NCBI RefSeq assembly: GCF_900176255.2
Contig: NZ_FXEG02000002.1
Location: 868,001-932,000 of the forward strand
Direction of reading: 5' to 3'
Source: Mycobacterium ahvazicum
Lineage (GTDB): Bacteria > Actinomycetota > Actinomycetes > Mycobacteriales > Mycobacteriaceae
DNA length: 64,000 nucleotides
In this document: positions 35,000 through 43,339 of the stretch, piece after piece
Layout of the letters: every line of letters begins with the position of its first letter
Numbering within the stretch: position 1 is the stretch's first letter
Position numbers and translations under genes: made by a program
The notes under the pieces: model-generated
What the model saw: only the letters and a program-made list of their open reading frames with translations
What the model was told of the DNA's origin: nothing
The model's database searches: none

Positions 35000-35677
35000 C
35001 TATCGAATTGCCGGGTCAACGCGCTCGTGCGCGGTCAGTAGTAAGTGGTCGAAGTCCGATTGGGAGCTGACGCGGGGACCGAGGGTGCGGAAGTCTTCGC
35101 AGATCTGTTCGGCGAGCAACCGCAGCTTGATGTTGGCCTCCTGGGATAGCCACTTGAGCAACTCGAAGGCCGGACCATCGGCGATGCCGTAGACCAGCAT
35201 CAACATGCCTTTGGCCTGCTCGATACCGGCACGCTGTTCGGCGATCTCGGCCAGCTTCGCGGTGACGAGGTCTTCACGTTCCTGGTCGGGCGGCGGAGAA
35301 ACATCGACGTAGAACCCATGGGTTCCGATGACTTCACCCTGTTTATCGCGCAGCTGGTCACCGACGACCACGACCTGATGGACCTGTCCGCCGGTGTCGA
35401 TGATCCGGTGGCGCGTGCTGAACGCCTGATGGGTGTTGAGGATCTGATCGATGGTTGCCGCGACCTGGCCGCGGTCGTCCGGGTGTTTGTGAGACAGCAC
35501 CAGCTCGGTGGTCGGGGTCACGTTGCCGGGCTCGTACCCGTGCAACCGCTGTACCTGTTCGGACCACTCCCAGCGCTGGTCGGAGAAGTAGAACCGGAAC
35601 CAGCCTGCTCGATGCGGCGCACCGCCGGCCAGGGCTTGTTCGACGTCGGCCGATTGGCCGTTGAGGTCCCAGTTCAT
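35000..35677 (-). CDS. PAS-ANTAR RNA-binding regulator
   Basis: A 225-residue protein. A PAS domain (about 25-125: YFSDQRWEWSEQVQRLHGYEPGN, ending GTHGFYVDVS) is followed by an ANTAR domain (EIAEQRAGIEQAKGMLMLVYGIADGPAFELLKWLSQEANIKLRLLAEQI). ANTAR domains bind tandem RNA hairpins and act as antiterminators. The PAS part would supply the signal, perhaps redox or ligand. A second ANTAR protein (with GAF) lies 6 kb away. Upstream, 245 bp to hsp20 contain no convincing gene. Confidence 0.9.
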   Translation of the reverse strand: MNWDLNGQSADVEQALAGGAPHRAGWFRFYFSDQRWEWSEQVQRLHGYEPGNVTPTTELVLSHKHPDDRGQVAATIDQILNTHQAFSTRHRIIDTGGQVHQVVVVGDQLRDKQGEVIGTHGFYVDVSPPPDQEREDLVTAKLAEIAEQRAGIEQAKGMLMLVYGIADGPAFELLKWLSQEANIKLRLLAEQICEDFRTLGPRVSSQSDFDHLLLTAHERVDPAIR

Positions 35678-35876
35678 CGCGGACTTCGTCTCCTCGGGTT
35701 CAATTCACCGACACGACCGACCGCCGCCACACGTGCGCGGTCCACCCCAGAGGGGCACGGAAGATGCGAGAACTCGCGAGGCCACGGCGTCGATATGTAG
35801 GGCGCTGGTTGTTCAACGCCGAGGGCGAGTCAAATCATGACATAAGGGTCGGCGCTGCTGGGCCGGTGGCGGGTGC

Positions 35877-35905
35877 GGCGGCGGTCGCGGAACTCGGCCG
35901 CCGCC
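35877..35905. terminator. GC inverted repeat after hsp20
   Basis: ggcggcgg (35877-35884) and ccgccgcc (35898-35905) can pair around 13 nt, about 20 bp beyond the hsp20 stop on its downstream side. No T run follows in the reverse direction, so it is only a possible terminator. Confidence 0.35.
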
Positions 35906-35922
35906 CCGCCCCAACCAGCCGA

Positions 35923-36369
35923 TTAGGCGTTGATGACCTCCCGTTGGTCGATGGCCTGGCGTCCCTCGCCGCGGCCGATGTTGATCTTGCGGGGTTTGGC
36001 TCTTTCGGCCACCGGGATGCGTAGGCGCAGGACGCCTTCGGTGTAGGACGCCTCGATCTTGTCGGTGTCGAGGTTGTCGCCGAGCACCAGCTGTCTGCTG
36101 AATACGCCGCGGGGTCGCTCGGTGGCGAGCATCTCCCGGTTGGGATCGAGGGCCGGACGTTCGGCCCGCACGGTCACCACATTCCGCTCGATGTCGATGT
36201 CCAGAGAATCGGCGTCGATTCCCGGCAAGTCGAACTCGACGACGAATTCTTCGCCCTCACGCCAAGCGTCCATTGGCATCACCGCGGGGCGGGCGGCCGT
36301 GCCCAGTACTTGTTGGGCGAAACGGTCCAGGTCCCGGAAGGGGTCGGTACGCATCAGCATTGCAGCCAT
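35923..36369 (-). CDS. hsp18: Hsp20/alpha-crystallin chaperone (18-kDa antigen type)
   Basis: A 148-residue small heat-shock protein. The N-terminal [18 protein letters not shown] and [18 protein letters not shown] segment closely resemble the M. leprae 18-kDa antigen. The alpha-crystallin core ([17 protein letters not shown] to [11 protein letters not shown]) is intact, followed by an IxI-like C-terminal extension (KINIGRG). It should hold unfolded proteins under stress. The start at 36369 follows ggagtgtgag; inner ATGs at 36360 and 36354 are possible. A divergent MerR/HspR-like gene and an 18-bp operator lie upstream. Confidence 0.94.
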   Translation of the reverse strand: MAAMLMRTDPFRDLDRFAQQVLGTAARPAVMPMDAWREGEEFVVEFDLPGIDADSLDIDIERNVVTVRAERPALDPNREMLATERPRGVFSRQLVLGDNLDTDKIEASYTEGVLRLRIPVAERAKPRKINIGRGEGRQAIDQREVINA

Positions 36370-36406
36370 CTCACACTCCAATCTGTTGCCATGTTGTTGA
36401 ACTTAT

Positions 36407-36424
36407 CTATGCCACCTGGCATAG
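36407..36424. promoter_or_regulatory. 18-bp operator between hsp20 and the MerR gene
   Basis: ctatgcca-cc-tggcatag is a perfect inverted repeat with 8-bp arms, 38 bp from the hsp20 start and 79 bp from the MerR start, in an AT-rich spacer. MerR-family regulators bind such sites between promoter elements. The known HspR HAIR sequence (CTTGAGT inverted repeat) is absent. Confidence 0.7.
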
Positions 36425-36502
36425 GTTTTATATATCACTGTCGAAAGTTTAGTGCAAGTGTGATAAACAGGTTTTCTGTGCGAGCAAGCGAGGAGGTGCT
36501 CG

Positions 36503-36862
36503 ATGACCGACATCCCGGACGAGACCAGCGCGCCGTCGCCCGACCATGGCGTGTACGGCATCTCGGTCGCCGCTGAGCTGTCCGGCGTCGCCGTGCAGTC
36601 GCTACGTCTCTACGAGCGCCACGGCCTTCTGATGCCTTCTCGCAGCGATGGCGGAACCCGACGCTACAGCGCCGACGACTTGGCGCGGCTGCGGCGCATC
36701 AGCGCGCTGGTCGACGCCGGCGTCAACCTCGCCGGCATCGCGCGCATCCTCAGCCTCGAAGACGACAACGCGGAACTATCCGCGGCGAACTCCGATCGGC
36801 GCTCGAGCAACCGCACCTTACGCTCGGCTGCGAAAGTCGGGAAATCCAAAGGGAAGAAATGA
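36503..36862 (+). CDS. MerR-family regulator, HspR-like
   Basis: A 119-residue regulator. The winged HTH (YGISVAAELSGVAVQSLRLYERHGLLMPSRSDGGTRRYSADDL) closely follows HspR of actinobacteria. The dimerisation helix is short and the C-terminus is basic (KVGKSKGKK). It carries no cysteine metal site. It is divergent from hsp20 and probably represses it until heat or unfolded protein appears. ATG 36503 has gaggaggtgctcg upstream. It ends 1 nt before the convergent decarboxylase gene. Confidence 0.9.
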   Translation: MTDIPDETSAPSPDHGVYGISVAAELSGVAVQSLRLYERHGLLMPSRSDGGTRRYSADDLARLRRISALVDAGVNLAGIARILSLEDDNAELSAANSDRRSSNRTLRSAAKVGKSKGKK

Positions 36863-36863
36863 A

Positions 36864-38324
36864 CTATGCGACCACGCGGAATCGTTGCGCGGTGGGGTCG
36901 GCGGGGTCGGGCAACGTCATGCCCGCCGCCACGCCTGAACGCAGGTAATCGATCACGGCTTCGTCAAGAAACTCGCCGGGTACGACCGCGGGGATGCCGG
37001 GCGGATACGGCGTGATCTGCTCGGCCGCGATGCGGCCGGCGGCCTCGACGGCAGGCACCATCTCGGTCGGCCCGAAGAACGCGTCGCGGGGCAGGCATGC
37101 GGTCTCGAGCTGCAATTCCGCCGGCGCCGGCAGCTTTATCGCTGGCGGCCGCTCGAAACCCGTTGCCGCTTGCCGCCATTCGTGCATCCCGGCAACGAGC
37201 CGGTCTGCGGTCTGCTTGTCGTCGGCGAACGACATGGTGGCCAGTACGCGACGGTGATCGCTCATCCCCAGGTCGATCCGGCGGTTTTCGCGAAGCCAAT
37301 CCCCGGCCTGGTATCCCGATGCGCCGGTCGCCGCGATGTCCATCAACACCTGTGTGATGTCGAGGTCGCAGGACGCCTCGGCGCCGAGTAGCTCGTCGCC
37401 GAGCACCTGCAAGTCCGGAATCTCTGCCAGGCGGTCCCGCAGATAGCCGGCGAGTTCGAGTTCGGCAGAAAGCAGGTCGTGCCCCCGCTCGACCATCTGA
37501 CGTCGCCAACCATCCAGGGCCGCATACACCATCACGTTGGGGCTGGTTGTCATCAGCAGGTCGGCGCACGCCGACAACAGGGTCGGATCGACCAGGTCGC
37601 CCTGCAGGTGAAAGACGGAACCTTGCTCAAACCCGGCTCCCATCTTGTGGACGCTGACCACGCAGACGTCCGCGCCTGCGTCCATCGCCCACGTCGGCAG
37701 GTCCTCGTGAAACGGTAGGTGCGCCCCCCACGCCTCGTCGACGATCAGGGGCTTGTGCCGTTGATGGCAGATGGCGGCGATGGCGGCGATGTCGGCACAG
37801 GTGCCATACGGGCTGGGGCTGACGATCAGGGCCCCGGCGGCGTCGGGGTGTTTCTCCCAGGCCGTCTGCACCTGCTCCGGCGAGGGCGGATGCGAGAAGT
37901 GCAACTCGCTATCCCAGCGCGGGGTGATCCATCTGGGCCGCACGCCCGAGAAGATCAAGCCCGCGACGATGGATTTGTGGCTGTCGCGGGGGACCAGTAG
38001 CCCGCCATCCGCCCCGCCGGCGACCGCCATCATCGCGGCCTTTACCGAAAGCGAGCTGCCACAGGTGGAGAAGAACGCCGTGTCCGCGCCGACGGCGTCG
38101 GCCATCAGCTCTTCTGCGCGCGCCAGATACTTTCCGCTGGCCTTTCTATCGTCGAGCCCGCCGGTGGCGAGGATGTCGGCACGGAAGGGTTCCTTACCCA
38201 ATACGGCCAGCACGCGTTCGTCGGTCCCGGCTCCCTGGCGGTGTCCCGGCGGGGTGAAGCCGTACCGGTCTTTGCGGTGATAGTCGGCCAAGGCATCCAG
38301 CAAGGGGGCTTGCGACTGATCCAT
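36864..38324 (-). CDS. PLP-dependent Orn/Lys/Arg decarboxylase-type enzyme
   Basis: A 486-residue fold-type I PLP enzyme of the ornithine/lysine/arginine decarboxylase group. Motifs: FTPPGHRQG near the N-terminus, FSTCGSSLSVKAAMMAV (phosphate region), IVDEAWGAHLPFH (cofactor Asp) and SVHKMGAGFEQGS, with the Schiff-base Lys. It lacks the N-terminal wing domain of larger enzymes. It would make a polyamine or related amine with CO2 release, often linked to acid stress. ATG 38324 is supported by a SigF-like promoter 10 nt upstream. Divergent from GH15. Confidence 0.88.
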   Translation of the reverse strand: MDQSQAPLLDALADYHRKDRYGFTPPGHRQGAGTDERVLAVLGKEPFRADILATGGLDDRKASGKYLARAEELMADAVGADTAFFSTCGSSLSVKAAMMAVAGGADGGLLVPRDSHKSIVAGLIFSGVRPRWITPRWDSELHFSHPPSPEQVQTAWEKHPDAAGALIVSPSPYGTCADIAAIAAICHQRHKPLIVDEAWGAHLPFHEDLPTWAMDAGADVCVVSVHKMGAGFEQGSVFHLQGDLVDPTLLSACADLLMTTSPNVMVYAALDGWRRQMVERGHDLLSAELELAGYLRDRLAEIPDLQVLGDELLGAEASCDLDITQVLMDIAATGASGYQAGDWLRENRRIDLGMSDHRRVLATMSFADDKQTADRLVAGMHEWRQAATGFERPPAIKLPAPAELQLETACLPRDAFFGPTEMVPAVEAAGRIAAEQITPYPPGIPAVVPGEFLDEAVIDYLRSGVAAGMTLPDPADPTAQRFRVVA

Positions 38325-38334
38325 GTTTAACCGG

Positions 38335-38359
38335 GTACCCGACGCTGATGGCTCCAATC
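38335..38359 (-). promoter_or_regulatory. SigF-like promoter of the decarboxylase gene
   Basis: On the reverse strand GATT (38359-38356), 15-bp spacer, GGGTAC (38340-38335), ending 10 nt before ATG 38324. The -35 has one mismatch to GTTT. The -10 is inside the palindrome gggtaccc (38333-38340), so it might also serve the divergent GH15 gene, but its forward -35 (GACT) is poor. Confidence 0.6.
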
Positions 38360-38388
38360 TGGCGACCGAGTGCGCCCGGGACGATTCG

Positions 38389-40161
38389 ATGAGCAGCGGG
38401 CGTGCGGCGGCCGAGGATTTTCCGCCACATGTACTGAGGCAGTACTCATTGCTCGCCGACGGCGAACGCGGCGTGATTGTCGGGCCGCGCGGCGACTATT
38501 GCTGGATGTGCCTGCCAAGCTGGCACAACGGCGCGGTGTTCAATTCCTTGCTTGGTGGCCCCGGCGTTTACGCCGTGGCACCCGAACAGTCGCGATTTGT
38601 GTGGGGTGGATATTACGAACCGCGGTCATTGATCTGGGTTTCGCGGTGGGTGACCAACGACGGGATCGTCGAATGCCGCGAGGCGTTGGCGATGCCGGCC
38701 GATACCCACACCGCGGTGTTGTTGCGCCAGATTCACGCGGTGGACGGGCGGGCGCGGATGGCCATCACCCTGGACGTCCGAGCCGGATTCGGCGCGTGCG
38801 CGATGACGGACCATGATTGCGGCGAGGACGCCGGAACTCAGATGTGGACCGGCAGATCCGGGTCCTGTCGATTCCGATGGATGGGGGCCGACGGAGCCAG
38901 CGTCGGTGACGACGGCGCACTGCACGCGGTGCTCGACGTCGCGGCGGGACGTGACCACGATCTAATTCTCGAATTGTCCGACAGTGAACTCGACGCCCGG
39001 CCGATGCGGGCACGGGAAGCCTGGGCTGCCACCGAAAATGTTTGGAAACAAGAAGTTCCGCAAGTCTCCGATAGCCTGGCCGACTTCGACGCAGAGGTTG
39101 CGTACGCGGTGCTGCGCGGCCTGACCAGTAGCTCCGGTGGGATGGTTGCCGCGGCGACGACGTCGTTGCCGGAGCGGGCCGAACAAGACCGCAACTACGA
39201 CTATCGATATTGCTGGATCCGCGACCAGTGCTACGCGGGGCAGGCCGCCGCTGCGGCCGGGTTGTATCCGCTGCTCGACGATGCCGTTCGCTTTGTGAGC
39301 GAACGCATCCTGGCCGATGGCCCAGGGCTCAAGCCAGCCTATTCGGTGGACGGCGTCGCGCCGCCGCGCGAACAAGACCTCGAGCTACCGGGCTATCCCG
39401 GCGGCGTCGCCAGAACGGGAAATTGGGTGTCGGACCAGTTTCAGCTGGACGTCCAGGGTGAGGCGCTGTTACTACTGGCGCAAGCGGCCCGCCTGGATCG
39501 TCTTGATGCCTCGCATTGGCGAGCAGTTGAAATACTGATGCATACCATCGAACAGCGTTGGGATGAACCAGATTCCGGAATATGGGAACTGCACGAGCAG
39601 CGTTGGGCGCATTCCCGATTGATGTGCGCAGCCGGGTTGCGCGGTATTGGTGCGGTGGCGTCACCGAGGTTAGGCGCTGAGTGGCAACACCTTGCCGATC
39701 GGCTGATCGCCGATGTGGATTCGGACTGTCTGCATCCCAGTGGGAGATGGCAACGGGCCCAGGGTGATCCGCGCATCGATGCAGCGCTGTTGTTGCCCTC
39801 GATTCGAGGCGCGATCCCGGGGAACGACCCGCGTACCGTCGCCACGATTGATACGGTTCGCTCGGAGTTGACCGAGCAGGGCTTCGTCTATCGGTTCCGC
39901 CCGGACGGCCGAACGCTCGGTGAGGCCGAGGGGGCATTCGTGTTGTGTGGCTTCCTGATGGCGCTAGCCGAACACCAGCAGGGTAATGACCTTGCGGCGG
40001 TGCGATTTTTCGAACGCAACCGGACGGCGTGTGGGCCGCCCGGGCTGTTCGCCGAAGAGTACGACGTGGGGCAGCATCAATTGCGTGGCAATCTGCCGCA
40101 GGCGTTCGTGCACGCCCTGCTCTTGGAAACGGCATATCGTCTCACACCTTGTCGTACGTAA
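38389..40161 (+). CDS. Glycoside hydrolase family 15 protein (glucoamylase/trehalase-like)
   Basis: A 590-residue GH15-type enzyme. An N-terminal beta-sandwich (RQYSLLADGERGVIVGPRGDYCWMCLPS, about 15-235) precedes an (alpha/alpha)6 barrel with DYRYCWIRDQCYAGQ, the family acid-base region, and FAEEYDVGQHQLRGNLPQAF near the C-terminus with the second carboxylate. In mycobacteria this family includes trehalases. ATG 38389 is used because ATG 38323 would overlap the divergent promoter region and start upstream of the likely transcription start. It pairs functionally with glgX for storage-glucan or trehalose turnover. Confidence 0.88.
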   Translation: MSSGRAAAEDFPPHVLRQYSLLADGERGVIVGPRGDYCWMCLPSWHNGAVFNSLLGGPGVYAVAPEQSRFVWGGYYEPRSLIWVSRWVTNDGIVECREALAMPADTHTAVLLRQIHAVDGRARMAITLDVRAGFGACAMTDHDCGEDAGTQMWTGRSGSCRFRWMGADGASVGDDGALHAVLDVAAGRDHDLILELSDSELDARPMRAREAWAATENVWKQEVPQVSDSLADFDAEVAYAVLRGLTSSSGGMVAAATTSLPERAEQDRNYDYRYCWIRDQCYAGQAAAAAGLYPLLDDAVRFVSERILADGPGLKPAYSVDGVAPPREQDLELPGYPGGVARTGNWVSDQFQLDVQGEALLLLAQAARLDRLDASHWRAVEILMHTIEQRWDEPDSGIWELHEQRWAHSRLMCAAGLRGIGAVASPRLGAEWQHLADRLIADVDSDCLHPSGRWQRAQGDPRIDAALLLPSIRGAIPGNDPRTVATIDTVRSELTEQGFVYRFRPDGRTLGEAEGAFVLCGFLMALAEHQQGNDLAAVRFFERNRTACGPPGLFAEEYDVGQHQLRGNLPQAFVHALLLETAYRLTPCRT

Positions 40162-40168
40162 GACTGCC

Positions 40169-40193
40169 GATTGGCCTGACCGACACCGGGTAC
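40169..40193 (+). promoter_or_regulatory. SigF-like promoter of the DUF1360 gene
   Basis: GATT (40169-40172), 15-bp spacer, GGGTAC (40188-40193), 42 nt before ATG 40236. It has the same -35 variant as the decarboxylase promoter. Confidence 0.5.
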
Positions 40194-40235
40194 CCGGCCT
40201 GCCGAAATACCTTTGACGACCGTAAAGGAGTTGCG

Positions 40236-40772
40236 ATGACGGGAATGTCGGAGGCCGGTGCGCACGTGCTTGGTGGTGCACGGCGCGAAGCCGACGTCTA
40301 CCGTGGCGACAATCCCAGGCCATTGGGGGGATATCTGGTAGTCCTTGGCGCCTATGGCCTTGTGGTGGCTGTCGCTACCGTGCTCGCGGCGCTCACCGGG
40401 CGCAGCCTGCCGCAACGATGGCGCCTGCACGATCTCGTCACAGTAACCCTGGGCGCGCACAAGTTCTCGCGAATTGTGACCAAGGACGCGGTGACGAGCC
40501 CCCTGCGAGCACCCTTTACCCACTTCGCGGGTACTAGCGGCCCGGCCGAGGTGAACGAGGAGGTTAGGCAGGCAGGTTCGTTGCGGCACAGCATTGGCGA
40601 GTTGCTGACGTGCCCGTTTTGCTTCGATATGTGGGTGACGACCGGCTTTGTCATCGGGCTGATCTTCGCACCCAGATTCACCCGCCTGATCGCCGGCACC
40701 TTCACTGTGCTGGCGGGCGCCGACTTTTTGCAGCTCGCCTACGCCAAGGCGCAGCAGGCAGCGGAAAGCTAG
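40236..40772 (+). CDS. DUF1360 membrane protein
   Basis: A 178-residue protein with three to four hydrophobic segments (GGYLVVLGAYGLVVAVATVLAAL, WVTTGFVIGLIFA, LIAGTFTVLAGADFLQ). It shows DUF1360 marks: LHDLVTVTLGAHKFSRIVTKDAVTSPLRAPF and CPFCFDMW. Function is unknown; homologues often occur in general-stress or spore-coat contexts. The start has aaaggagttgcg upstream and a SigF-like promoter precedes it. Confidence 0.85.
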   Translation: MTGMSEAGAHVLGGARREADVYRGDNPRPLGGYLVVLGAYGLVVAVATVLAALTGRSLPQRWRLHDLVTVTLGAHKFSRIVTKDAVTSPLRAPFTHFAGTSGPAEVNEEVRQAGSLRHSIGELLTCPFCFDMWVTTGFVIGLIFAPRFTRLIAGTFTVLAGADFLQLAYAKAQQAAES

Positions 40773-40793
40773 GCAGCGCAACAGAGTTCGCAG

Positions 40794-41123
40794 TCATTTT
40801 TCAACGTTGAAGAATGAGTCTCCGTCCTCCGGCGTGCCGTCGATCTGGCCGCGTTCGCGACCGTGAGCCTGCGGGTCGATGCGGTCTAGCTCGTCGTCGC
40901 TCACCAACTCGACCTCGTCGGATTCGTCCGAATACCTGGATGACTGGCCGACCCCCGAATCGTCGGGAGTTTCCGCCGCGAGTTTCTCGTCGAGTGACTC
41001 GTGATCGTCGGCATCGATCCACCGGTTCGGCGGGTCTACGACTTCGTCACCGTCGTCGTTGCGCACCTCGTCGGAATCGAGGCTTTCGGACTGGTCCAGC
41101 ATGTCGTCGTTGTTGCTATCCAC
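40794..41123 (-). CDS. Acidic, probably disordered protein (DUF5709-like)
   Basis: A 109-residue strongly acidic protein starting at GTG 41123 (VDSNNDDMLDQSESLDSDE). The segment DPPNRWIDADDHESLDEKLAAETPD resembles the DUF5709 pattern seen in actinobacterial stress proteins; this match is by eye only. It has no cysteine, membrane helix or signal. A SigF-like promoter ends 9 nt before the start, so it is probably translated from a leaderless or nearly leaderless mRNA. Confidence 0.72.
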   Translation of the reverse strand: MDSNNDDMLDQSESLDSDEVRNDDGDEVVDPPNRWIDADDHESLDEKLAAETPDDSGVGQSSRYSDESDEVELVSDDELDRIDPQAHGRERGQIDGTPEDGDSFFNVEK

Positions 41124-41132
41124 ACTGGCCGA

Positions 41133-41158
41133 TTGCCCGACGGCACAGGGGATTAAAC
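41133..41158 (-). promoter_or_regulatory. SigF-like promoter of the acidic protein gene
   Basis: On the reverse strand GTTT (41158-41155), 16-bp spacer, GGGCAA (41138-41133), ending 9 nt before GTG 41123. The -10 differs from GGGTAT at two positions. Confidence 0.5.
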
Positions 41159-41261
41159 GCCGGTGTCGCCCGGTCCGGGTGATCAGGACCTTTCGTTAAC
41201 GGGCCCTACCTTCGTCATTTGGCTTCGTGACCGATGATTCCGATTCGCCAGCGTCAATAAG

Positions 41262-41288
41262 GTTTTGGGTCATGGCTCCCGCGGGTGA
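41262..41288 (+). promoter_or_regulatory. Possible SigF promoter of the GAF-ANTAR gene
   Basis: GTTT (41262-41265), 17-bp spacer, GGGTGA (41283-41288), 109 nt upstream of ATG 41398. The leader that would follow includes a 7-bp hairpin cccccgc-ggt-gcggggg near 41354-41370. The rest of the 274-bp gap from 41124 shows no gene. Confidence 0.4.
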
Positions 41289-41397
41289 AACAGAACTAGC
41301 CGCGGCTTATGATTGCGCCAAGCACCACGGTCACGCTCAATAGGTTGATCGCCCCCCCGCGGTGCGGGGGAGGCCCGGCTCCCTTGAGGGGGTATGC

Positions 41398-42108
41398 ATG
41401 CCGGACGGCAACAACACCATCGTCGCGGAATTGGCAGAGCTGGTTGCCAGCATCGAGCGCCAGAGCACCGCAACCGAGACCGGGCTCCAAGAGCTCATCG
41501 AACGCGGTACGGCGCATGTCGCCGGTTGCCAATACGCAGGAATCACCCTGGTCGACGCGGGCAAAGCGATCACCAATGTGGTTGCCACGCATCGCTACGC
41601 GACGGAACTCGACGCCGCGCAGCAGCGCTACCGGGAAGGGCCGTGCGTCGCGGCCGCTTGGGAGCACCACATGATGTGCGTCGCGGATCTCGGCGCAGAC
41701 GAACGTTGGCCCCGTTATCAACAATTCGCCCTGGAGAACACGCCGATCCGCTCCGTATTGTCCTACGAGCTGTTCGTCGACGGCAGCACGACGGCGGCGC
41801 TGAATTTCTATGCCGAGCAACCACATGCATTTCCCGACGAATCGGTTGAGCTCGGCGGCGTCTTCGCCACCCATGTCGCGCTGGCGTGGTCGATGATGCG
41901 GCGCAAAGACCAATTTCGCAGCGCTCTGGCATCGCGGGACCTCATCGGTCAGGCCAAAGGCGTGATAATGGAGCGATTCAACATCGATGCCGTCGAGGCA
42001 TTCGAACTCCTGACCCGGCTATCGCAGCAATCCAATCGCAAGCTGATTGATCTGGCCGAGGCGTTGATCGAGAGCGAACATCCGCTCAAGGGCCGGCATC
42101 GGCCTTAG
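41398..42108 (+). CDS. GAF-ANTAR RNA-binding regulator
   Basis: A 236-residue protein. A GAF domain (about 15-165: CQYAGITLVDAGKAITNVVATHRYATELD, then YREGPCVAAAWEHHMMCVADLG) is joined to an ANTAR domain (LASRDLIGQAKGVIMERFNIDAVEAFELLTRLSQQSNRKLIDLAEALI). GAF-ANTAR proteins are common mycobacterial antiterminators. ATG 41398 follows gagggggtatgc. Its stop overlaps the convergent ferredoxin reductase stop by 4 nt. Confidence 0.91.
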   Translation: MPDGNNTIVAELAELVASIERQSTATETGLQELIERGTAHVAGCQYAGITLVDAGKAITNVVATHRYATELDAAQQRYREGPCVAAAWEHHMMCVADLGADERWPRYQQFALENTPIRSVLSYELFVDGSTTAALNFYAEQPHAFPDESVELGGVFATHVALAWSMMRRKDQFRSALASRDLIGQAKGVIMERFNIDAVEAFELLTRLSQQSNRKLIDLAEALIESEHPLKGRHRP

Positions 42109-43262
42109 TGCTCGATCGGGAAGGGTACGGTCCGGCGCTCGGCGATGAGCCGTTCGCCGAGGTCATAGTCGTCGTCGGCGTTATGGGTCAGCACCCCGAC
42201 CACCGTATCGCCCGACTCGTACCACACGGTGAACCCGTCGCGGTGCTCGCGTAACTGGCTGCGTTCGTAGCCGTCACCCCAGGCGTGATACTTCAGGGTC
42301 GCGTCGCCCACTGAAGTCCAAAACCCCGGCACGCCAACCCATTTGGTAGGCCAGCTTGCTGCGCACGCTCCCGCGATCGCGCCTTGGTCACTCGCGTCTT
42401 GCCAGTGTTCGACGACCAGGTGACGTCCTGCGACCTCATGGTGCGCCAAGGCGACGTCGCCGGCAGCGTAGACGTCGGGTGCCGTGGTGCCCATGTCGGA
42501 GCCGACGACGATCCGCGAGTCACGCATCTGCAGTCCCGCCTCGGCGGCGATGCGGCTCTGCGGCGCGACGCCCGTCGCCGCGAGCACCAGATCGCAGTCG
42601 ATGGTGACGCCATCGTCGAGCCGGACACCCGCATCGGTGATTTCTTCGACAGCGACCCCACCGACATGGCGAGCCCCGGCACCTGTCACCAGATCGCGCA
42701 GCCGTTCGGCGGCCTGGCTGCCTAACCGCTTCTCCTGCGGAAGTGCTTCTGGGGCAACCAGAGTCACTGAGACATTGCGCAATGCCAGGGAAGCTGCGGC
42801 CTCGCAGCCGATGAAGCCGGAGCCGATCACCACGGCGGAGTCGGCGTTGTCCGCGGCGTGGCGCAGCGCGGTCGCGTCGGCCAGGGAGCGCAACAGCAGG
42901 GCCCGCTGACCGCCGGGCACGGGTGGGGCCTGCGGCGCCGCACCGCACGCCAAGATCAAGCTGCCGTACGTGTGCCGCCGGTCGCCGACGTAGAGCGTGC
43001 GCGCAGCGAGGTCCAGGCGATCGACTCGGGCGTCCGTGGTGAGCTCGATGCTCCGCTCGGCGAACCACTGCGCATCGTGCAGTGCTACGTCCTCGGTCTG
43101 ACCGCGCAGGTACTCCTTGCTCAGCGGTGGGCGCGCGTAGGGCACGTCGACGTCTGCGGTGAGGATGTGCACCGGCAAGTCCGCGTTGTGCTCACGAAAC
43201 GACTCCGCCGCCGCTACCCCTGCCGGCCCGCTGCCCACGACGATCAATCCGGAGTCGACCAC
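42105..43262 (-). CDS. FAD-dependent ferredoxin/NAD(P)H reductase
   Basis: A 385-residue pyridine nucleotide-disulfide-type oxidoreductase starting at GTG 43262. FAD site: IVVGSGPAGVAAAESFREH. NAD(P)H site: SAVVIGSGFIGCEAAASLAL. FAD-contacting DVYAAGDVALAHHEV lies near 290. There is no CxxxxC redox pair. It resembles rubredoxin/ferredoxin reductases that feed electrons to P450s or small redox proteins. It is divergent from a Zn-dependent dehydrogenase with only 77 bp between, each with its own SigF-like promoter. Confidence 0.9.
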   Translation of the reverse strand: MVDSGLIVVGSGPAGVAAAESFREHNADLPVHILTADVDVPYARPPLSKEYLRGQTEDVALHDAQWFAERSIELTTDARVDRLDLAARTLYVGDRRHTYGSLILACGAAPQAPPVPGGQRALLLRSLADATALRHAADNADSAVVIGSGFIGCEAAASLALRNVSVTLVAPEALPQEKRLGSQAAERLRDLVTGAGARHVGGVAVEEITDAGVRLDDGVTIDCDLVLAATGVAPQSRIAAEAGLQMRDSRIVVGSDMGTTAPDVYAAGDVALAHHEVAGRHLVVEHWQDASDQGAIAGACAASWPTKWVGVPGFWTSVGDATLKYHAWGDGYERSQLREHRDGFTVWYESGDTVVGVLTHNADDDYDLGERLIAERRTVPFPIEH

Positions 43263-43271
43263 TACGGCGTG

Positions 43272-43295
43272 ATACCCGCACAGCGGAGGCTAAAC
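43272..43295 (-). promoter_or_regulatory. SigF-like promoter of the reductase gene
   Basis: On the reverse strand GTTT (43295-43292), 14-bp spacer, GGGTAT (43277-43272), ending 9 nt before GTG 43262. The spacer is one bp shorter than the usual 15-17. Confidence 0.6.
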
Positions 43296-43304
43296 CGGTG
43301 CCTT

Positions 43305-43329
43305 GTTTTGACGACCCCGACGCGGGTAG
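43305..43329 (+). promoter_or_regulatory. SigF-type promoter of the zinc dehydrogenase gene
   Basis: GTTT (43305-43308), 15-bp spacer, GGGTAG (43324-43329), ending 10 nt before ATG 43340. It supports ATG 43340 over the GTG at 43298, which would lie upstream of this promoter. Confidence 0.75.
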
Positions 43330-43339
43330 CCCGCCGTGT

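Noticed and set aside
35764..36024. 86-aa forward frame between the PAS-ANTAR gene and hsp20
   Set aside because: It overlaps the hsp20 3' end antisense, has no ribosome site, and its sequence is Ala/Arg/Gly-rich without recognisable features.
38323..38388. ATG 38323 as the GH15 start
   Set aside because: It overlaps the decarboxylase start codon on the other strand and the palindromic GGGTACCC -10 element; ATG 38389 leaves room for a leader.
43298..43339. GTG 43298 as start of the zinc dehydrogenase, with good cggagg upstream
   Set aside because: A consensus SigF promoter (43305-43329) lies inside this extension and ATG 43340 begins the conserved MKAVTWQGKRDV. Not fully excluded.
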